64,000 bases of DNA from Vicia villosa (GCF_029867415.1 NW_026705331.1:620001-684000), one strand, 5' to 3'. Counted from the first letter of the stretch, positions 45,180-58,386 are shown. The notes: generated from the sequence alone by a model not told the origin. Numbers and translations: made by a program.

Positions 45180-45600
45180 CACTTATGTGTTCTAGTATTA
45201 GAAATTAAGCGTGTTTAATTTTCTATATTTTCCTGATTTCTAGAATCTTCATAATTTCTAGCATTTTCCTTTGTTAGTATTTGAATTAATAAAGTAATAT
45301 TTTCCCTTCTTTAATAAAATATGTTTGACCTATGTGAATTATGTGCTTGCATATTTAAAGTTACTTTTTGGCAACTTTTCCGGCCTCTTTATTATTCTAA
45401 AGTGGGAAAAGTCTATTGCCTATGGGACTAAAGTATACTATCTACTCATGTGAGGAAGTGTTTAAACACTTCAAAATTATCTATAAGTTTTCTCTTTTAC
45501 CACTTCCCTGATAGATGCATTGTCATCATAAAAAATGGGGAAGATATGGATCTATGTGCTTGCAGATAAAGTCAAAGTGATCTAAGATGATGAAGCTTAT
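45180..45600. other. AT-rich spacer
   Basis: Nothing recognised. Confidence 0.4.
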
Positions 45601-45629
45601 GGATAGAAAAGCCACAAGGCAACCAATGG

Positions 45630-46650
45630 ATACTTAGTTTTGATGATGACAACACTCAAAGTTAAGCAACTACTAAAGACAGCTCAAGCAGCCAAAGATA
45701 TACAAGATGATAGATTAATCTATCCTCCCGAATCAAGCTAAAGACATATATTTAAATTCAACATTGTAATCTAATAAATTTCAAGTGAAGACTTAGATTT
45801 TAAGGATCATTAGTGGTTTAATCTTTCAAACTTTTAGATGATGGTAATCAACACGAAATATCTCAAGCCTCATCAAGAAGACTTAAAACTTGAAGCTTTA
45901 GAGTGTGAAAGAGAAAAAGTATGAAAGCTCGTCTGGTCGTGCTCGTATAAATGACCATTGTCTTGTAAAGATATAAGGGTATTTCTGGAAACATTATGGC
46001 TAAATCCCTCTCTCTCTCTATTACACACATACACAACATTGATAAGCCTCTCACTTTTTAAATTAAATCACCAAAAAATTATTTTTGAGGCCTAACCAGT
46101 TAATTAGGGGAGTGTCAAATTAATTGATGGATTTTTTTCTTCTAATTATCTAATCGATTATATATTTTTCATAATTGATTAGATGATACTTGGTTAACTC
46201 TATAATTGATTGGAACAATCTCTTAATAATTGGTAACGACTCTATGTCAAAACCTTCAATTTGTGGCCTTAGCAATTGACTATTTAGGTTACTTAATTGA
46301 TTAGGGTATTAAATATAGTCATGAATTATTTCCAAACTTATATCACACCTTGGCCTATAAATAGAAATATTCTCGATCACTTCTTCACATCTAGAAAACA
46401 TGAAAAACCTCAATTTTCATTTTTCTCATCATCTCTCTAAATCTCTCATATTTTCTCACATATTTTAGCCAAAATGCTTCGAGAGTGTCCTTGAGTCTAA
46501 GTGAAGATATTTTTTTATGGGTGAGGATAAAATTGTAAATTTACCAAGAGTGTATTTTCTCTTGTGTAAATAATTCTTCCATAGGAAGTTGATATATTGG
46601 TTATGAGTTAAACTAGTTAAAATATCTTATTTGTGTTGGGAGATTGTCTT
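45630..46650 (+). repeat. Possible decayed copia 5' LTR
   Basis: Contains TTTTGATGATGACAACACTC near the left side, TATA box CCTATAAATAGAAA at 46354-46367, and precedes copia RT sequence in the same orientation. Edges not defined and no intact partner LTR checked. Confidence 0.35.
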
Positions 46651-46669
46651 AGGAAGTCTCTATTTAGTT

Positions 46670-48060
46670 TATAAGAACAAGTCAGATGAACAAGGTGTTG
46701 TTACCAGAAATAAAGCCATACTTTTTGCTCAAGGATAATCTCAAATTGAGGGAGTGTACTTTAATGAAACATTTGCTCATGTGGCTTGCCTTGAATCTAT
46801 CAAGTTACTACTTGGAGTGACATGTCTTCTCAAGTTAAAGCTGTTCCAAATGGATGTTAAGACTGTCTTCCTAAATGGGTATCTAAATGAAAAAGTGTAT
46901 GTTGAATAGCCAAAAGGGTTCAGCGATCTCGCCTTTCCAAATTATGTGTTCAAACTAAAGAAGGCATTGTATGGCCTAAAACAAGCTCCCAGAGCTTGGT
47001 ATGAGAGGTTGACCGAGTTTCTAGTCCATCATGGATATAAAAAGGGTGGAAATTATAAGACATCTTTGTCAAAGAGAAGGATGGAAAACTTATGGTAGCT
47101 CAGATCTATGTGGATGACATTGTCTTTGGTGGGATATCAAATGAGATGGTCTAACATTTTTTCAAGCAAATGCAATCTGAGTTTGAGATGAGCTTGATGG
47201 GTGAATTAATCTACTTTCTTGGGTTACAAATCAATTAGATGGAGGAATCTATTTTTCTTTGCTAAGGAAAATATGCAAAGAATATTGTGAAGAAGTTTGG
47301 GTTGGAGAATACCACTCTCAAAAGAACTCCTGCTCATACACACTTGAAGTTATCCAAGGATGAAAATGGGGTTAGTGTTGATCAAAGTTTGTATAGAAGC
47401 ATGATTGGTAGCCTTCTCTACCTTATTGCTAGTAGACTAAATATTACTTTTGCTGTTGGAGTGTTAGATATCAAGAAGATCCAAAAGTAAGTCATCCTAA
47501 TCAAGTCAAAAGGATTCTGAAGTATGTGAATGGTACATGTGAATATGGGATACTGTATTCACATAAATCAAACTCTATGTTATTGGTTTATTATGATTCG
47601 TATTGGGCTGGGAGTGATGATGATAGAAAGAGTACCTATGGAGGATGTTTCTTTCTGGGCAACAATCTGATCTCATGGTTTACCAAGAAGCTGAATTGTG
47701 TATCTCTTTCCACTGCTGAAGCTGAGTATATAGCAGTAGGTAGCAGCTATTCTCAATTTGTGTGGATGAAGCACATGTTGTCTAAATAAAATGTCACACA
47801 AGATGTTATGATATTATTCTGTGACAATTTGAATGCTATAAATATTTCCAAAAATCCTATTCAACACAGTAGGACTAATCACATTGACATAAGGCATCAT
47901 TTAATTAGAGATCTTGTTAAAGACAGAGTCATCTCTCTTGAGCTTGTGAAAACGAAAAAATCAGCTTGCTGATATTTTTACCAAGGCCTTGGTTTTAATT
48001 TAGTTTGAACAATTAAGAGGCAACCTTGGCATTTATGTGTGTGAAGAATTGTAGCAATTA
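46670..48060 (+). pseudogene. Decayed Ty1/copia RT and RNase H (SIRE-like)
   Basis: Frames broken by several stops and indels. RT motifs: [59 protein letters not shown] and VDDIVFGG. RNase H: LVYYDSYWAGSDDDRKSTYG, GNNLISWFTKK, STAEAEYIAVGSSYSQFVWM. It ends with DIRHHLIRDLV. Protease, integrase and gag are missing or unrecognisable to the left. The GGGGGAG-rich downstream region (48353-48445) fits SIRE-type copia elements. Confidence 0.8.
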
Positions 48061-48499
48061 CTGACTGGAAGGTAATCAAACAATAAAGAGTGAGAAAGGA
48101 GACTGAAACACTGTCTCTCCCCTAACGTGATTGGTGCATCATTAATACAGGAAAATATAGTTTTATTAAAAAATTCTCTGTGGGTGGTCACTTACTATCA
48201 ACAAGGTTAACCATTTGACCCAAGAATCTCATTGTTTGTTTTGTTTGTAAGAGTTAAATACCCAAGATTTATTTATCTTTATTTTCTGAATGTACTTGTG
48301 TGGTTTCTGTTTTGGTTAGTTACTTACCTTTGCTTTGTCATATTATGGCTAAAAAGGGGGAGTAATATTATGTGTGCACTTACCACTGTCTGAGGGGGAG
48401 AATAATTTTTTCTCTGATGTGTTGCTGATGAGTTGTTGGAGGGGGAGAGAAGCTTTTGATTCTCTTAGCAGGTTGCTGGATTGGCATATGGTGCAGATA

Positions 48500-49419
48500 T
48501 GCAGAAAAAATGTCGTGACATTCAACTGACTGGTTGAGAAATTGATTTCTCTATGTTGTTGTGTTTGCAGATTGCAGAGTCCACTGACTAACATGTGTTA
48601 CATGTTTTTTTTCTGCAGCAAATATCGCTGTTATTAAGTTACAGTTGCAGAATATTTTTAGAATATTATGCAATCCTATGTGGCGCTTGATTTAGGGATA
48701 TAATATTATCTCTATTTTTAAGATGTATGATTAGTTTATAAATATTGAGAATATTTAGGAAACTAATAATATGAGCCCTATCTTTTTGGAGAAGATTCAG
48801 CAGTGCCCTGTTGCATTTTGAAAGCCCAATCCAGTCCAAAAGATTGCTTTAAATAGCAAGCAACATACCTAATTGTTGCGTAGAACTTAAATTGTATTTT
48901 GTGTTAGGGTTTATGCAATCTTGTGAATTATGAGTCTCTCTAATATCATATTGATAGAAGAGTAGGATGTTGTCTTTGAGTTGTAAGTTCTATTGATCAT
49001 TCATAAGATTTTAAGTATTGAGTGACTGTGTGTCTTGGAAGTGTCTCTTCTAAAGTTTTGAAATTTATTATCACGGTTGTGATTGAGGGGGATTGAGAAG
49101 GGTCTCATACCTAGGCGAGTCATAGGTATAAGTATAGCACATGTAGTGATTAGGCGAGAAGCCTGTAAACCGGAGGTTGTTTACGTGTGAACTAGAGGTT
49201 GTTTGCCTAGAACTTCAAACTGATACTATCATAGTGGACTTATCTCTGGCTTGGTAGCCCCGAGAGTAGGTGTTGTTATACACCGAACTAGGTGAACAAT
49301 TTCCTGTGTTCATTTAAGTTTCTGCACTGTTTTATTATATACCTTGTCATGATGTGTTGTTCAAAGATCAATGTCTCGACATCTCTTAGGACACCCGAGA
49401 TCTGAATACCAGAATTTCA
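48500..49419 (+). repeat. 3' LTR of the decayed copia element
   Basis: Similar along most of its length to 52441-53320: shared TGTGTGTCTTGGAAG, TCATACCTAGG, CTTGGCTTGGTAGCCCC and the end ACCAGAATTNCA. Follows GGGGGAG purine tracts. The left edge is approximate. Confidence 0.6.
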
Positions 49420-49800
49420 GCATGATAGAGTAGCTTCACAACCGCACAACCCCATCCGAACTATGAAATCCAAGAACAACAAACAAGGTTATGTATCACA
49501 CATCAATGTAGACATCCAATTTATCTGCCAAAACAATGCATCCAATAAGATGCATTATGTATACCGTGGTGGCATCTTTGTACATAGAATGCTCCACCAA
49601 TGATGCATAATTCTCCTAGAGCCAAGAAAGGTAAGAATGAGAACACCTATTAAACCTAAACTCCTAAAATATCATCCCTCATGTAACTCCTAAGTATGTT
49701 TTAACACTCATAGTTCCAAGCTCGATGCTTATCAACGAAGGGGTGAAAAACTTACATGTAAGTGGGAGATGAGATATGAAAGAGAGATCGTAATGATAAT
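49420..49800. other. Unassigned sequence after the copia LTR
   Basis: Nothing recognised. Confidence 0.4.
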
Positions 49801-49802
49801 CT

Positions 49803-50263
49803 TTATCTAATAAATTTGAAGATGAAATATAGATGTCTCGTTATACAATTTCTCAACAAAAGAAGATAATGATGGAGTGTCAAGCATCGTGAGCAAACAA
49901 TCCACCAGCGGCAGCATGCCATCATGATAGTCACATGTATCAGTCTGATCAGGTACCTCCGTGTGCGCTTTTGGCTCAACATGATCAAGTACAATTGCAT
50001 GTGCCTCCTCCTCGTCGCCTCTAGAGCGTCCAACTCTACATCTTCTACGCCGGACAATACGTAGTCTATGAATCCCTCTGATCCTCTTGCGGTTAGAAAC
50101 AGTTGGAGATACTTTATCTGCACTAGTTCGCAAATGACCATCAAAATAATCTCTATCGTCTCCATCATTGCTTTCTGCAACATCCCTAACAAATCTATTG
50201 CTCAATCTAGGTATGATGTTAACATCCCTAACAAATCTATTGCTCAATCTAGGTATGATGTTA
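49803..50263 (-). other. Unrecognised ORF region with 42-bp tandem duplication
   Basis: A 146-codon ORF (50247-49807, Arg-rich centre RIVRRRRCRVGRSRGDEEE) has no family I recognise. Its N-terminus arises from a 42-bp direct duplication (AACATCCCTAACAAATCTAT..., 50177-50218 and about 50221-50262). Probably a decayed transposon piece. Confidence 0.3.
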
Positions 50264-50373
50264 CCATCTATTCATATTTTTCTCACTAAAAATAAAATAA
50301 ATCGAACAATTAAAAATGTATTTGTCTACTGGATGTCTGGAAAAAATCTTGTGTCACCCATACAACTACCAAA

Positions 50374-50530
50374 TATATTAAAGAAACTGGTATAAACCTA
50401 TGCATTTCAACCGGTTATATTAAAAAACTAGTAAAAACCAATGCATTTACACCAAATATATAAAAAATCGATACAACCTTATGTTTTATACCAAATATAT
50501 TAAAAACCGATACATCCCTTTCCATTTATA
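50374..50530. repeat. Degenerate repeats around AAACCGATACAACC / ACCAAATATATTAAA
   Basis: Three to four imperfect units of 45-55 bp. Could be sub-terminal repeats of a CACTA-type transposon; no terminus identified. Confidence 0.35.
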
Positions 50531-51504
50531 TCAGGTTTTACAAAAAAAAAAGTATAGGTATAAATTTACATTTAATACATTTATACTTTATGTTTCATGA
50601 TTTTATATAAAATCCGGGATAAACTTATGAAGAGAAAAAAAACTCTTATAAATATCTTAACATTGCTACACAACTCCAAAATGTCTCATTAATTTTTGAA
50701 AAATAAAAAATAAAAAAAATTTAATTTTCAATTTCTTTTATTAGTTAAAAAATAGGGATTTTAATCATTTCATTCAAAGTCTAGGAATGTCATGTTTAAT
50801 TTGAAGGTTGTCATGTTGAATTCTCATATATCACAGCTGATTAAGTTACTAATTAAAAAAATTGGAGCTCCGACTAGTTATGATAAAAAATTTATTACTC
50901 AATTTTAATTGTGAATAAGAAGCGTCATTTAAACAAAAATCCAGATGTCTTTGATTAAGAGGAAAGACGATTAGAATTCAAAGTTTTTTCATTCTTCCAT
51001 GAAAGCAAGATCTAAGCGTAATGGTATTTGAATATTAAAATATGGTGATACGTTAGTAGAAGAGGTTGAAGATGTAAAATCTTTAGCTCTTAACCATTTT
51101 AAAGATACATTACAAGAACAACATATTAAGAGGCCAAAACTACATGGAGTATCGTTTAAGGTTCTTTCTCCGATTGAAAGTGCAAACCTTGAGCTTCCAT
51201 TATCATCAGATGGTATTAAAAAAGTGGTCTAGTCATCTGCATGTGATAAAACTCCTCTGGAAGATTTCAACATGGCTTTCTACAAAGTGGCGTCGAAAAT
51301 TATTAAGCTCGATTTATGGGTATGCATTAACGAATTATTTCTTACAACCCACCTCCTTAAGGCTTTTAGTGCATCATTCATATCTTTGATCCCAAAGTCT
51401 CACGATTCTCAAAACCTAAATGATTTTCATCCCATTTGTTTGATAAGAAGTGTGTATGGAATTATTTCAAAGTTGCTGGCGAGTAGGTTGTTAAGAATAG
51501 TGAT

Positions 51505-51787
51505 TGGGCCTAACTCATCCCTACAAAACCGGCGGGTAAGTTGATGATTGCCCCCACTTATAAGCAACATAGAAATAAATGGTGGCTGACCCAATAGCGG
51601 AAACCATAATAGGTGGCCCACCGAATCTTAAACGAGGCTCTTGATACCATGTTAAAAAATGTGGTTGGGCCTAACTCATCCCTACAAAAATGGTTGGTAA
51701 GGTGAGGATTACCCCACTTATAAGCACATGTTCAAGCCATATATTGTCTGATGTGGGACTTTTAACACATGTTAAAGTAGATTATTG
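51505..51787. repeat. Short repeat inserted in the LINE, with internal duplication
   Basis: Contains GGCCTAACTCATCCCTACAA twice (51507 and 51669), each followed by ...TAAG-TGA-GATT and CCCCACTTATAAGCA, and ends near GATGTGGGACTTTTAACACA. A frequent dispersed legume motif. LINE coding resumes right after it. Confidence 0.55.
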
Positions 51788-52440
51788 GGAAGATTATTTC
51801 TTCCAAGCAGTTAACTTTTATTCAGAATGGGTATATGCTGGATGGAGTGCTAATTGTTAATGAAGTGGTGGGTTATGCTCGAAGGAATAAGAATGAGTTT
51901 TTCCTTTTCAAAGTGAACTTTGAGAAGGCGTTTGATTCGGTCTTGATGGACTATTTAATATATATTTTAAAGCGAATGAATTTTGGTTCCAAGTGGATGA
52001 AATGGATTCAAGCTTGTATGTGCAATAACTCTCCGTGTATTCTAATAAATGGAAGCCTAACGATCGATTTTCAAGCCAAAAGAGGATTACGACAAGGTAG
52101 TCAACTCTCGCCATTTTTGTTCATATTAGTTGTTGAAGGTTTATCAGGTTTGTTGTCAAATGCCCGTGTTGCTCTTAATTTTCAACTGTTTCAACTAACT
52201 CAAAATCTGGATTTTGACATGCTTCAGTTTGTTGGTGATACTATCATCATGGGGAACACTTCTTGGTCTAATATTTGGTCAATTAAATCAGTCTTGTGTG
52301 GATTTCGAGTTGGAATCCAGCCTATGAGTGAATTTTCGTAAAAGTAAGATCTTGGGATGTAATGTGGATCCTTCATTTTTTGAGGTAGCGTCTTGTAGGT
52401 TATGTGTTGGAAACAATTTTGGTAAAACATAATATTGGGA

Positions 52441-53320
52441 TGTTCTGCGAGGTGTCATAGCAAATGTCTTAACATTATTCTCTGAAACTGAACTGAGTGT
52501 CAGTTTCTATTTTAGGGTTTTGTTTTTCAGGTGTCTGTTTGTGCGTTATGGTTATTGTGTTTGCATTTTTTCAGGATGATTTTACTTGAGCTACTCCACC
52601 AATATTGGGGTAATTATGACCTGAATTCATGGAGGTTTTTACAAGAAGATTGAACCCTATTTGTTGGCCCAAGCCCACTCTTGCTTGCTGCTGCTGGTAC
52701 TGCTATATAATGTCTTGCTAAATCCTACTTATTGGGTGGCTTTTTTCTGGACTATGTGTTCTGTGCTTACCTGCTATTAGGTTTTTGAGTCCTTGATTAT
52801 GAATCGTAACCTGCTCTAATATTTATTTGATATTAGAGTTAGAGTATTTGAGTTGAGGGGTATTATGTTGAACGCTGTTTAATCTCCGAAGTTGTTAAGC
52901 AAGGAGAGTAGTGTCAATTCTCATAAGCTTTTAAGCATTGAGAATTGTGTGTCTTGGAAGAGTATTTTCTACTTTTGATTGTTTGTTTTTTTGTCACGGG
53001 TTGTGACTGTGGGGATTTGAGGAGGGCCTCATACCTAGGTGAGTCTTAGGTAGAAGTCATAGGAAGGGTAGTGATTAAGTGAGAAGTTGTAAACGGGGGA
53101 GTTTAACTTCAAATTGATAGTATCGTATATTGATTTCATACTTGGCTTGGTAGCCCCTAGAGTAGGAAGGTCGTTCCGAACTGGGTGAACAACTCCATGT
53201 GTCTTTTTAGTTTTCTGTACTGTTTTACTACCACTATTAACCGGTTCTATAGTTGTTAGTTCTTAGATATTAGTGTCGTGACATCTCATTCGACATCTCA
53301 TATTTGATACCAGAATTACA
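52441..53320 (+). repeat. Solo copia LTR inserted in the LINE
   Basis: From TGTTCTGCGAGG to ACCAGAATTACA; homologous to 48500-49419. No internal region adjoins it, so it is a solo LTR. Target duplication not recognisable because the right edge was later duplicated. Confidence 0.6.
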
Positions 53321-53572
53321 CGTCTGACTTTTTTATCTTGAACTATTAGCTCTCTTCCCTTTGTTTTCCTAGGGATCCCTATAGGTGTCTTTTTAGTTTT
53401 CTGTACTGTTTTACTACCACTATTAACCGGTTCTGTAGCTGTTAGTTCTTAGATATTAGTGTCGTGACATCTCATTCGACATCTCATATCTGATACCAGA
53501 ATTACACGTCTGACTTTTTTATCTTGAACTATTAGCTCTCTTCCCTTTGTTTTCCTAGGGATCCCTATAGGG
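53201..53572 (+). repeat. 186-bp tandem duplication spanning the LTR/LINE junction
   Basis: GTCTTTTTAGTTTTCTGTAC starts at 53201 and again at 53387; I see three substitutions between the units by eye. Each unit holds the last 120 bp of the LTR and 66 bp of LINE sequence. Confidence 0.92.
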
Positions 53573-55104
53573 ATCAACCCTCACAAGGCTTCTTCATGGG
53601 ACATGATTTTGGTTAAACTTCAGAGTAAACTTATTGTGTGGAAAGGAAAACACATCTCAATATCTGGCCGTGTCACTTTGACAAATTTTGTGTTGCCTTC
53701 TCTCCCCTCTTCTTCTATTCTTTTTACAAGGCTTCAAAAATTGTGTTACAGGAAATCACAAATATTTAGAGATCCTTTTTTTTGGATAGGTGAAGAAAAT
53801 CGAAGGAGGATCAACTAGGTTGCGTGGGACACTATTTGTAAGCCAAAATCTAAAGAAGGGTTAGGAGTTAGGGATGTTGAATCGTTCAATAGGGTCTTCT
53901 TAAGTAGACGGCGGTGGCGCTTTTTATCGCATAAAGATTCATATTGGAGCTCATTGATTGCATTCAAATATGGAGATTCTAAGGGGGCTAATTATGGATC
54001 CTTCTTGGTATGTGAATGATAATAAATCATCTTTATGGTGGAGGAACTTAAGACCCGCCCTTGGCTCTTAGGGTGATGACAACAATTGGTTTGGGAATAA
54101 TGTTTCGGGCAGATTGAGAGATGGACCATTAATTGATTTTTGGCGACATAAATGGCTTGGAGCTGCACCCTTGAGCTTGCAATTTCCTTCTTTATTAAGT
54201 TGTGTGCAGTCCAACCAAAGTACAGTAGGTGATATGGGGAATTAGTCAAATGGTGATTAGAGTTAGGATCTTAATTTTGAACATTTCATTTATATACTGA
54301 TGTTGTGATAGAGCTTCAAGATCTTCATAATTGTTTGATGGATATCAAGCCTATTTCGGTTGAATTTTTATTTGTGGGTATGATGCCTGTAACTTTTTTG
54401 TCAAAGCAGCTCCGACAAGGTTAAATTCTTTATCATCTGCAGGTGCCCGCTTTAACATACAACTGGAGCCTTTTTTTCTGGAAGTCAAAGGTCCCAAGCA
54501 TTATCAAAGTATTTGCCAGGAGACTCTTGCTTAACATGCTATAAACACAGGATCAAATAACAAAGAGAGGGATTCTGAAGGGACAACATAACCTTGTATG
54601 TCCTATGTGTTTTGGTCCGAAGGAAAATCTCATTCATTTATTTTTCTTGTGCCCAATAGCAACAAAGATTTGAAATCTCTTATATATTTGGATTGGTCTT
54701 GGTCCTATTATTCACATGTCTCTGTTTGTGATCATTTGGTAGGTTACCTTTTGTTACTCAAACCGAAGATTAATAAATACGTCTGTTTTCTTTTTTGACT
54801 TGCTACTGTTTGATTCCTTTGGCTAGTTGAGAACAAAACTCTTTTTAAGGGTGCCATTAAGGAGTTATCGAGATAGTTGCATTGGCTTAAAAGAACTATC
54901 TTGGAAATAGTTTGGATCTAGGCTTAAGGGAAAGTTGAGGTGTAATTGAAAAGATTGGTTAGTGGATCCAATTACTTGTATTCTTGCAAACTCTTTGTAA
55001 TTTTTTCTTGCACTGCTTTCCTTTGTATATGGGTTGGGTATCTTTTCTACTCACTTATATTCAATCATTTAATCATTTGCTTATAAAAATAATAATAATA
55101 TTGA

Positions 55105-56360
55105 TAACAATAAATAGTTAGAGAAGAATGTAGTAGTAAATATATAGACGGTGCTCCATATACTATCATATGTGTACCAAAATGTGATACTATTCTACAA
55201 TATTTTTACATCAATATATTGCAATCTAATTTTTTAATGTGTGTGACATACTAGGATATATGGTGCTCCGTGGAATGTCATATGTACCAAAAAAATGATG
55301 CTCCATTAAATACATCCATATCAATGATGATAAGGTGGTGAGTCATGAGTCATCACTATGTTCAATTTAGTTGGGTGGGGAGAAAATATTAAATAACAAC
55401 AAACTTTTTCTTCCCCAATCTTCTCTCATCATTTACGTATTGTGGCTCCAATTTGTCAAAGCCTCTATTCACTAATTTTGGAGATTACATATAAAGTTAT
55501 GTTCCCCACTTAAGTCCTCCATGATAATAAATCAACATAGGAAGAGTATTTTAATTTTAATTAACACCTCAAAAATAAAAGGAGTACTTTAATACTACTT
55601 TCATTCTAATTTTAATATTTTTCTATAAGGTACTCTATGTAGAAATACCATACAATTGACCTATATTTAAAAATAATATAATTAAAAATATATGTCTTTT
55701 AACTACATGCTATTTAAAAAAATTGAATTAATGAAAAAGTTTAATTTATATATAAATGTTTTTTTTGTATTGCTCTTGATTGACAAGTGCAACATATTTT
55801 TATATTTTATTTTATAAATTGCAACAAAATATAACTTTCCTATCACCTTTTATTATCCTGTCAGATGTCATTTACATAAAGAGGATGCTATATATAGTGC
55901 TGAAGCCACCATTGCATAATTTGCATTCATATTGAAGAAAACAAACCATATTTAATTATTCTATTTATCTCATATTATTAATTTAACAATAAAAGTATAA
56001 TAAAATTAAGTTTAGTGAAAGAAACTATTTTTTTTATTATTTAATCTAATGAACAACACACATATTTAATTAGTCTATTTATCTTACTATATAATTTGAG
56101 AATTTTAAGGTAATTATATGAAATTGGAAAGTGGGAGTAATCTCACAAATTCAAATCACGTGACCTGTTATTGTGCCTCTTGTATTATTTACGACATGTT
56201 ATGAAAAAAGCAAGTGCATCTGTTTTACCATCATGACCATTATGTTTGGAACCACTACCTATTTCTGTGTGTAATCTTTTTCATTATTATGCTCAATGTT
56301 CAAACTTGCTTTTAAGTATAATCATTAAAAAATCATCAATTAATAACAATTTATCAATTG
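55105..56360. other. AT-rich intergenic sequence
   Basis: No supported gene. GGTGCTCCATATACTATCAT-like phrases recur at 55150 and 55262, suggesting old repeats. Confidence 0.45.
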
Positions 56361-56374
56361 TTAGTTATTTTAGT

Positions 56375-56515
56375 GGTGATTGTCGCTAAACATGGTAGGG
56401 GAACTACGGTTCGATTCCCACAACTGCGATTAAGTGGAGACTGAAACCACTTGATGCCAGAACTGACCCTGAATCGGACTAAATCGGTGGTGATAAATTT
56501 TATTTTTTTAAATAA
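56375..56515 (+). repeat. tRNA-like repeat (possible SINE)
   Basis: Contains a B-box-like GGTTCGATTCCCAC at 56409-56422 and ends near GGTGGTGATAAATTTTATTT. No flanking duplication identified. Confidence 0.35.
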
Positions 56516-56722
56516 TCAGATTTGAGGTGCCCTACACATAGGAGTCACCCCATGGCACCTTAGAATATTTTTTGTCTGTTGGTGGCGCCTATGTACATAT
56601 TTTGTACATAGAGGCATATGAGGTGGCTTCGTTAGAGTTTTTCTATAAATATATTTCCAACCCCCTTAATTTTCCACACTTTTTCTTTACTGTTTTCTCA
56701 CATTCTCTTTGATTTTATTGTC

Positions 56723-57020
56723 ATGGAAGCTTTGCCGATTTTTAAAAGAGATGACCATGTTTGTTTCTCAGCTGTGAAGCTTCCGCTTAAAATGAAAATT
56801 TGGAATATTCATTCTATGGACCATCTGAAGAGGTCGTTGATGCGCTCGTTAGACGGGAAGTACGAAACTGGTGAAAGCATCCGACGAATTAAGAGGCAGA
56901 GAACGAGGACGTCAATTATCACGAAACTGGTGGGATGAAGTTAAGAACCACACCGATGTCATGATCATGATGTATGACACAGACGACATGGTTTTGATGG
57001 TTGTGATAGCGTAAACATCT
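56723..57020 (+). other. Unrecognised 71-codon ORF and its frameshifted extension
   Basis: ATG 56723 lies 77 bp after a TATA-like CTATAAATATA (56642-56652). The ORF (LPLKMKIWNIHSMDHLKRSL, then ESIRRIKRQRTRTS) stops at 56938. Another frame continues WWDEVKNHTDVMIMMYD to about 57015. It may be the 5' end of a broken transposon or mobile gene; I do not recognise it. Confidence 0.3.
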
Positions 57021-57327
57021 TATTTATTTTGTTATATATATTATTATTTATTTTTATAATTTAAAATATTAAATATGTGATTGATGTTTTGATAATTTAA
57101 TTTGTATTTATTATTTAAAATATTTAAAAAAAATTAGATTGTTTTATTTTGTTATTTATAACTAGTAGAAGGCCTGTGCGTCTGCACGGGTAATTCAAAT
57201 CTTAAGATGAATAATGTATTACAAACGCATAAAAAGAAGTTTAAAATTAAGATTCATAAAACCTATATAGATGTAATGAAGCTATATATAGTATCTATTT
57301 AAAAAAATGGAAATGCAATAGGCAAAA

Positions 57328-57510
57328 GGGTATTATGGTGATAGCGACCCGTGAAAGTAGTGAGTTTTTGTGATAAAATTTACATAAAAAATATATTATG
57401 ATGATAGTGACCCGTAAAAATAGTGAGTTCTAGTGATATAATTCATATAAGAAGAGTATTATGGTGATAGTGACCCGTAAAAATAGTGAGTTTCAATAAT
57501 AAAATTCAGT
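57328..57510. repeat. Three ~65-bp tandem repeats near the Helitron end
   Basis: TATTATGGTGATAGYGACCC followed by GT-AAARTAGTGAGTTY, starting near 57331, 57394 and 57450; units have diverged. Confidence 0.7.
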
Positions 57511-57900
57511 ATCTTAGATCGACTTGGTTGTTACTAATATATAATTGTTATTATAAAATACAAATAATTGCAAATATTTAAAAATAAATCTGAATGTTTG
57601 TGTCTATGTCTTAATACATCAGATATGTATTAACAATAAATGATAAAATATGAGTTAAAAAAAATCAAGAGTAATCTTCTCAACAATATTTCTTGTGGAT
57701 ATAGTAATTAATAATGACCTTTTAATATTAAATATAATTTTATTAGTACAATTTTTTGATTCAACTATGCGTCTCCAGAAAGTTAGAGTTTAATAGACTT
57801 AAAATTTTACCTCGCTATACAAATCTGACCATCAACAGATCCTCTCAACAGTCATTGTCCTTCGGTGACTGTTCGACCGAAGAAACTCGACTGATGGTAC
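57511..57900. other. Non-coding stretch inside the putative Helitron
   Basis: AT-rich; nothing recognised except TCGACC-type motifs near 57860-57890. Confidence 0.4.
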
Positions 57901-57911
57901 ACAGGAGATCT

Positions 57912-58106
57912 TCATCTCGTTCCTTTTTCGTAAGCTCTGAAGGACTTCCAGCATTTACCTTTTATGAAGGCCTGCGTAGCTGCTCCACGAGTAGTGAAAT
58001 TTAGACGAGCCTCTTGCTCGCTACTGTCATTGACTTTCACATCTTCTAGCTCTACAGCGGAAAGTTCACCATTTGGTAAGAAGTGTTCCTTCAAAGCAGC
58101 AACCTA
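57912..58106 (-). pseudogene. Exon fragment of an RRM protein (CCCH zinc finger 41/27-like)
   Basis: A splice acceptor (GTTGTCTTTTAG, 58118-58107) precedes VAALKEHFLPNGELSAVELE, then RLNFTTRGAATQAFIKGKCW. This is the second half of an RRM as found in plant CCCH zinc-finger proteins related to RBM26/27. After GKCW the sequence no longer follows the family and stops at 57912. Only one exon is present and no CCCH finger is nearby, so it is a captured fragment. Identification is by recognition, with no alignment made. Confidence 0.45.
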
Positions 58107-58284
58107 AAAGACAACAATTTTGTAAGCAAAAGATTAAAATTTACAACGTCACATTTGGTAATGGTATAACAACAAATCTAAGACAAAATGACCATATTGT
58201 TTAATACCCACACTAAAGTCAATCAACCATAAAAATCACACAAGCATTCATATTAAAATAAATAAGCACAAATTAGCTCTTCCA

Positions 58285-58386
58285 AACGCCTCCCTGATAA
58301 ATTCTCTCATATAATATTGCACTTGGACTAAACGCCTCCCTGATAAATTTTCTCATATAATATTGCACTTGCACAAATTAGCTCTT
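58285..58386. repeat. ~47-bp tandem duplication
   Basis: CGCCTCCCTGATAAATTCTC at 58287 and a near copy at 58334, both continuing ATATAATATTGCACTTG. Confidence 0.85.

Larger units (their letters stand above)
50870..55100 (+). mobile_element. Decayed L1-type LINE, interrupted by two later insertions
   Basis: RT motifs in order: SFISLIPKSHDSQNLNDFHP, ICLIRSVYGIISKLLASRL, NFEKAFDSV, GLRQGSQLSPFLFILVVEGL and a decayed catalytic box (FVGDTI in place of FADDT). Further 3' are WDMILVKLQSKLIVWKGKHI, SISGRVTLTNFVL and a zf-RVT-like end (FFWKSKVPSIIKVFA, CPMCFGPKENLIHLF, FLCPIA). Many stops. An insertion at about 51505-51787 separates the first RT block from FIQNGYMLDGV. A copia LTR at 52441-53320 separates the RT from the 3' part. 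It ends near an AATAATAATA run. Confidence 0.85.

Noticed and set aside
49803..50247. A host gene encoding an Arg-rich protein
   Set aside because: No intron/exon structure or known domain, and the N-terminus is created by a tandem duplication; kept only as an unrecognised ORF.
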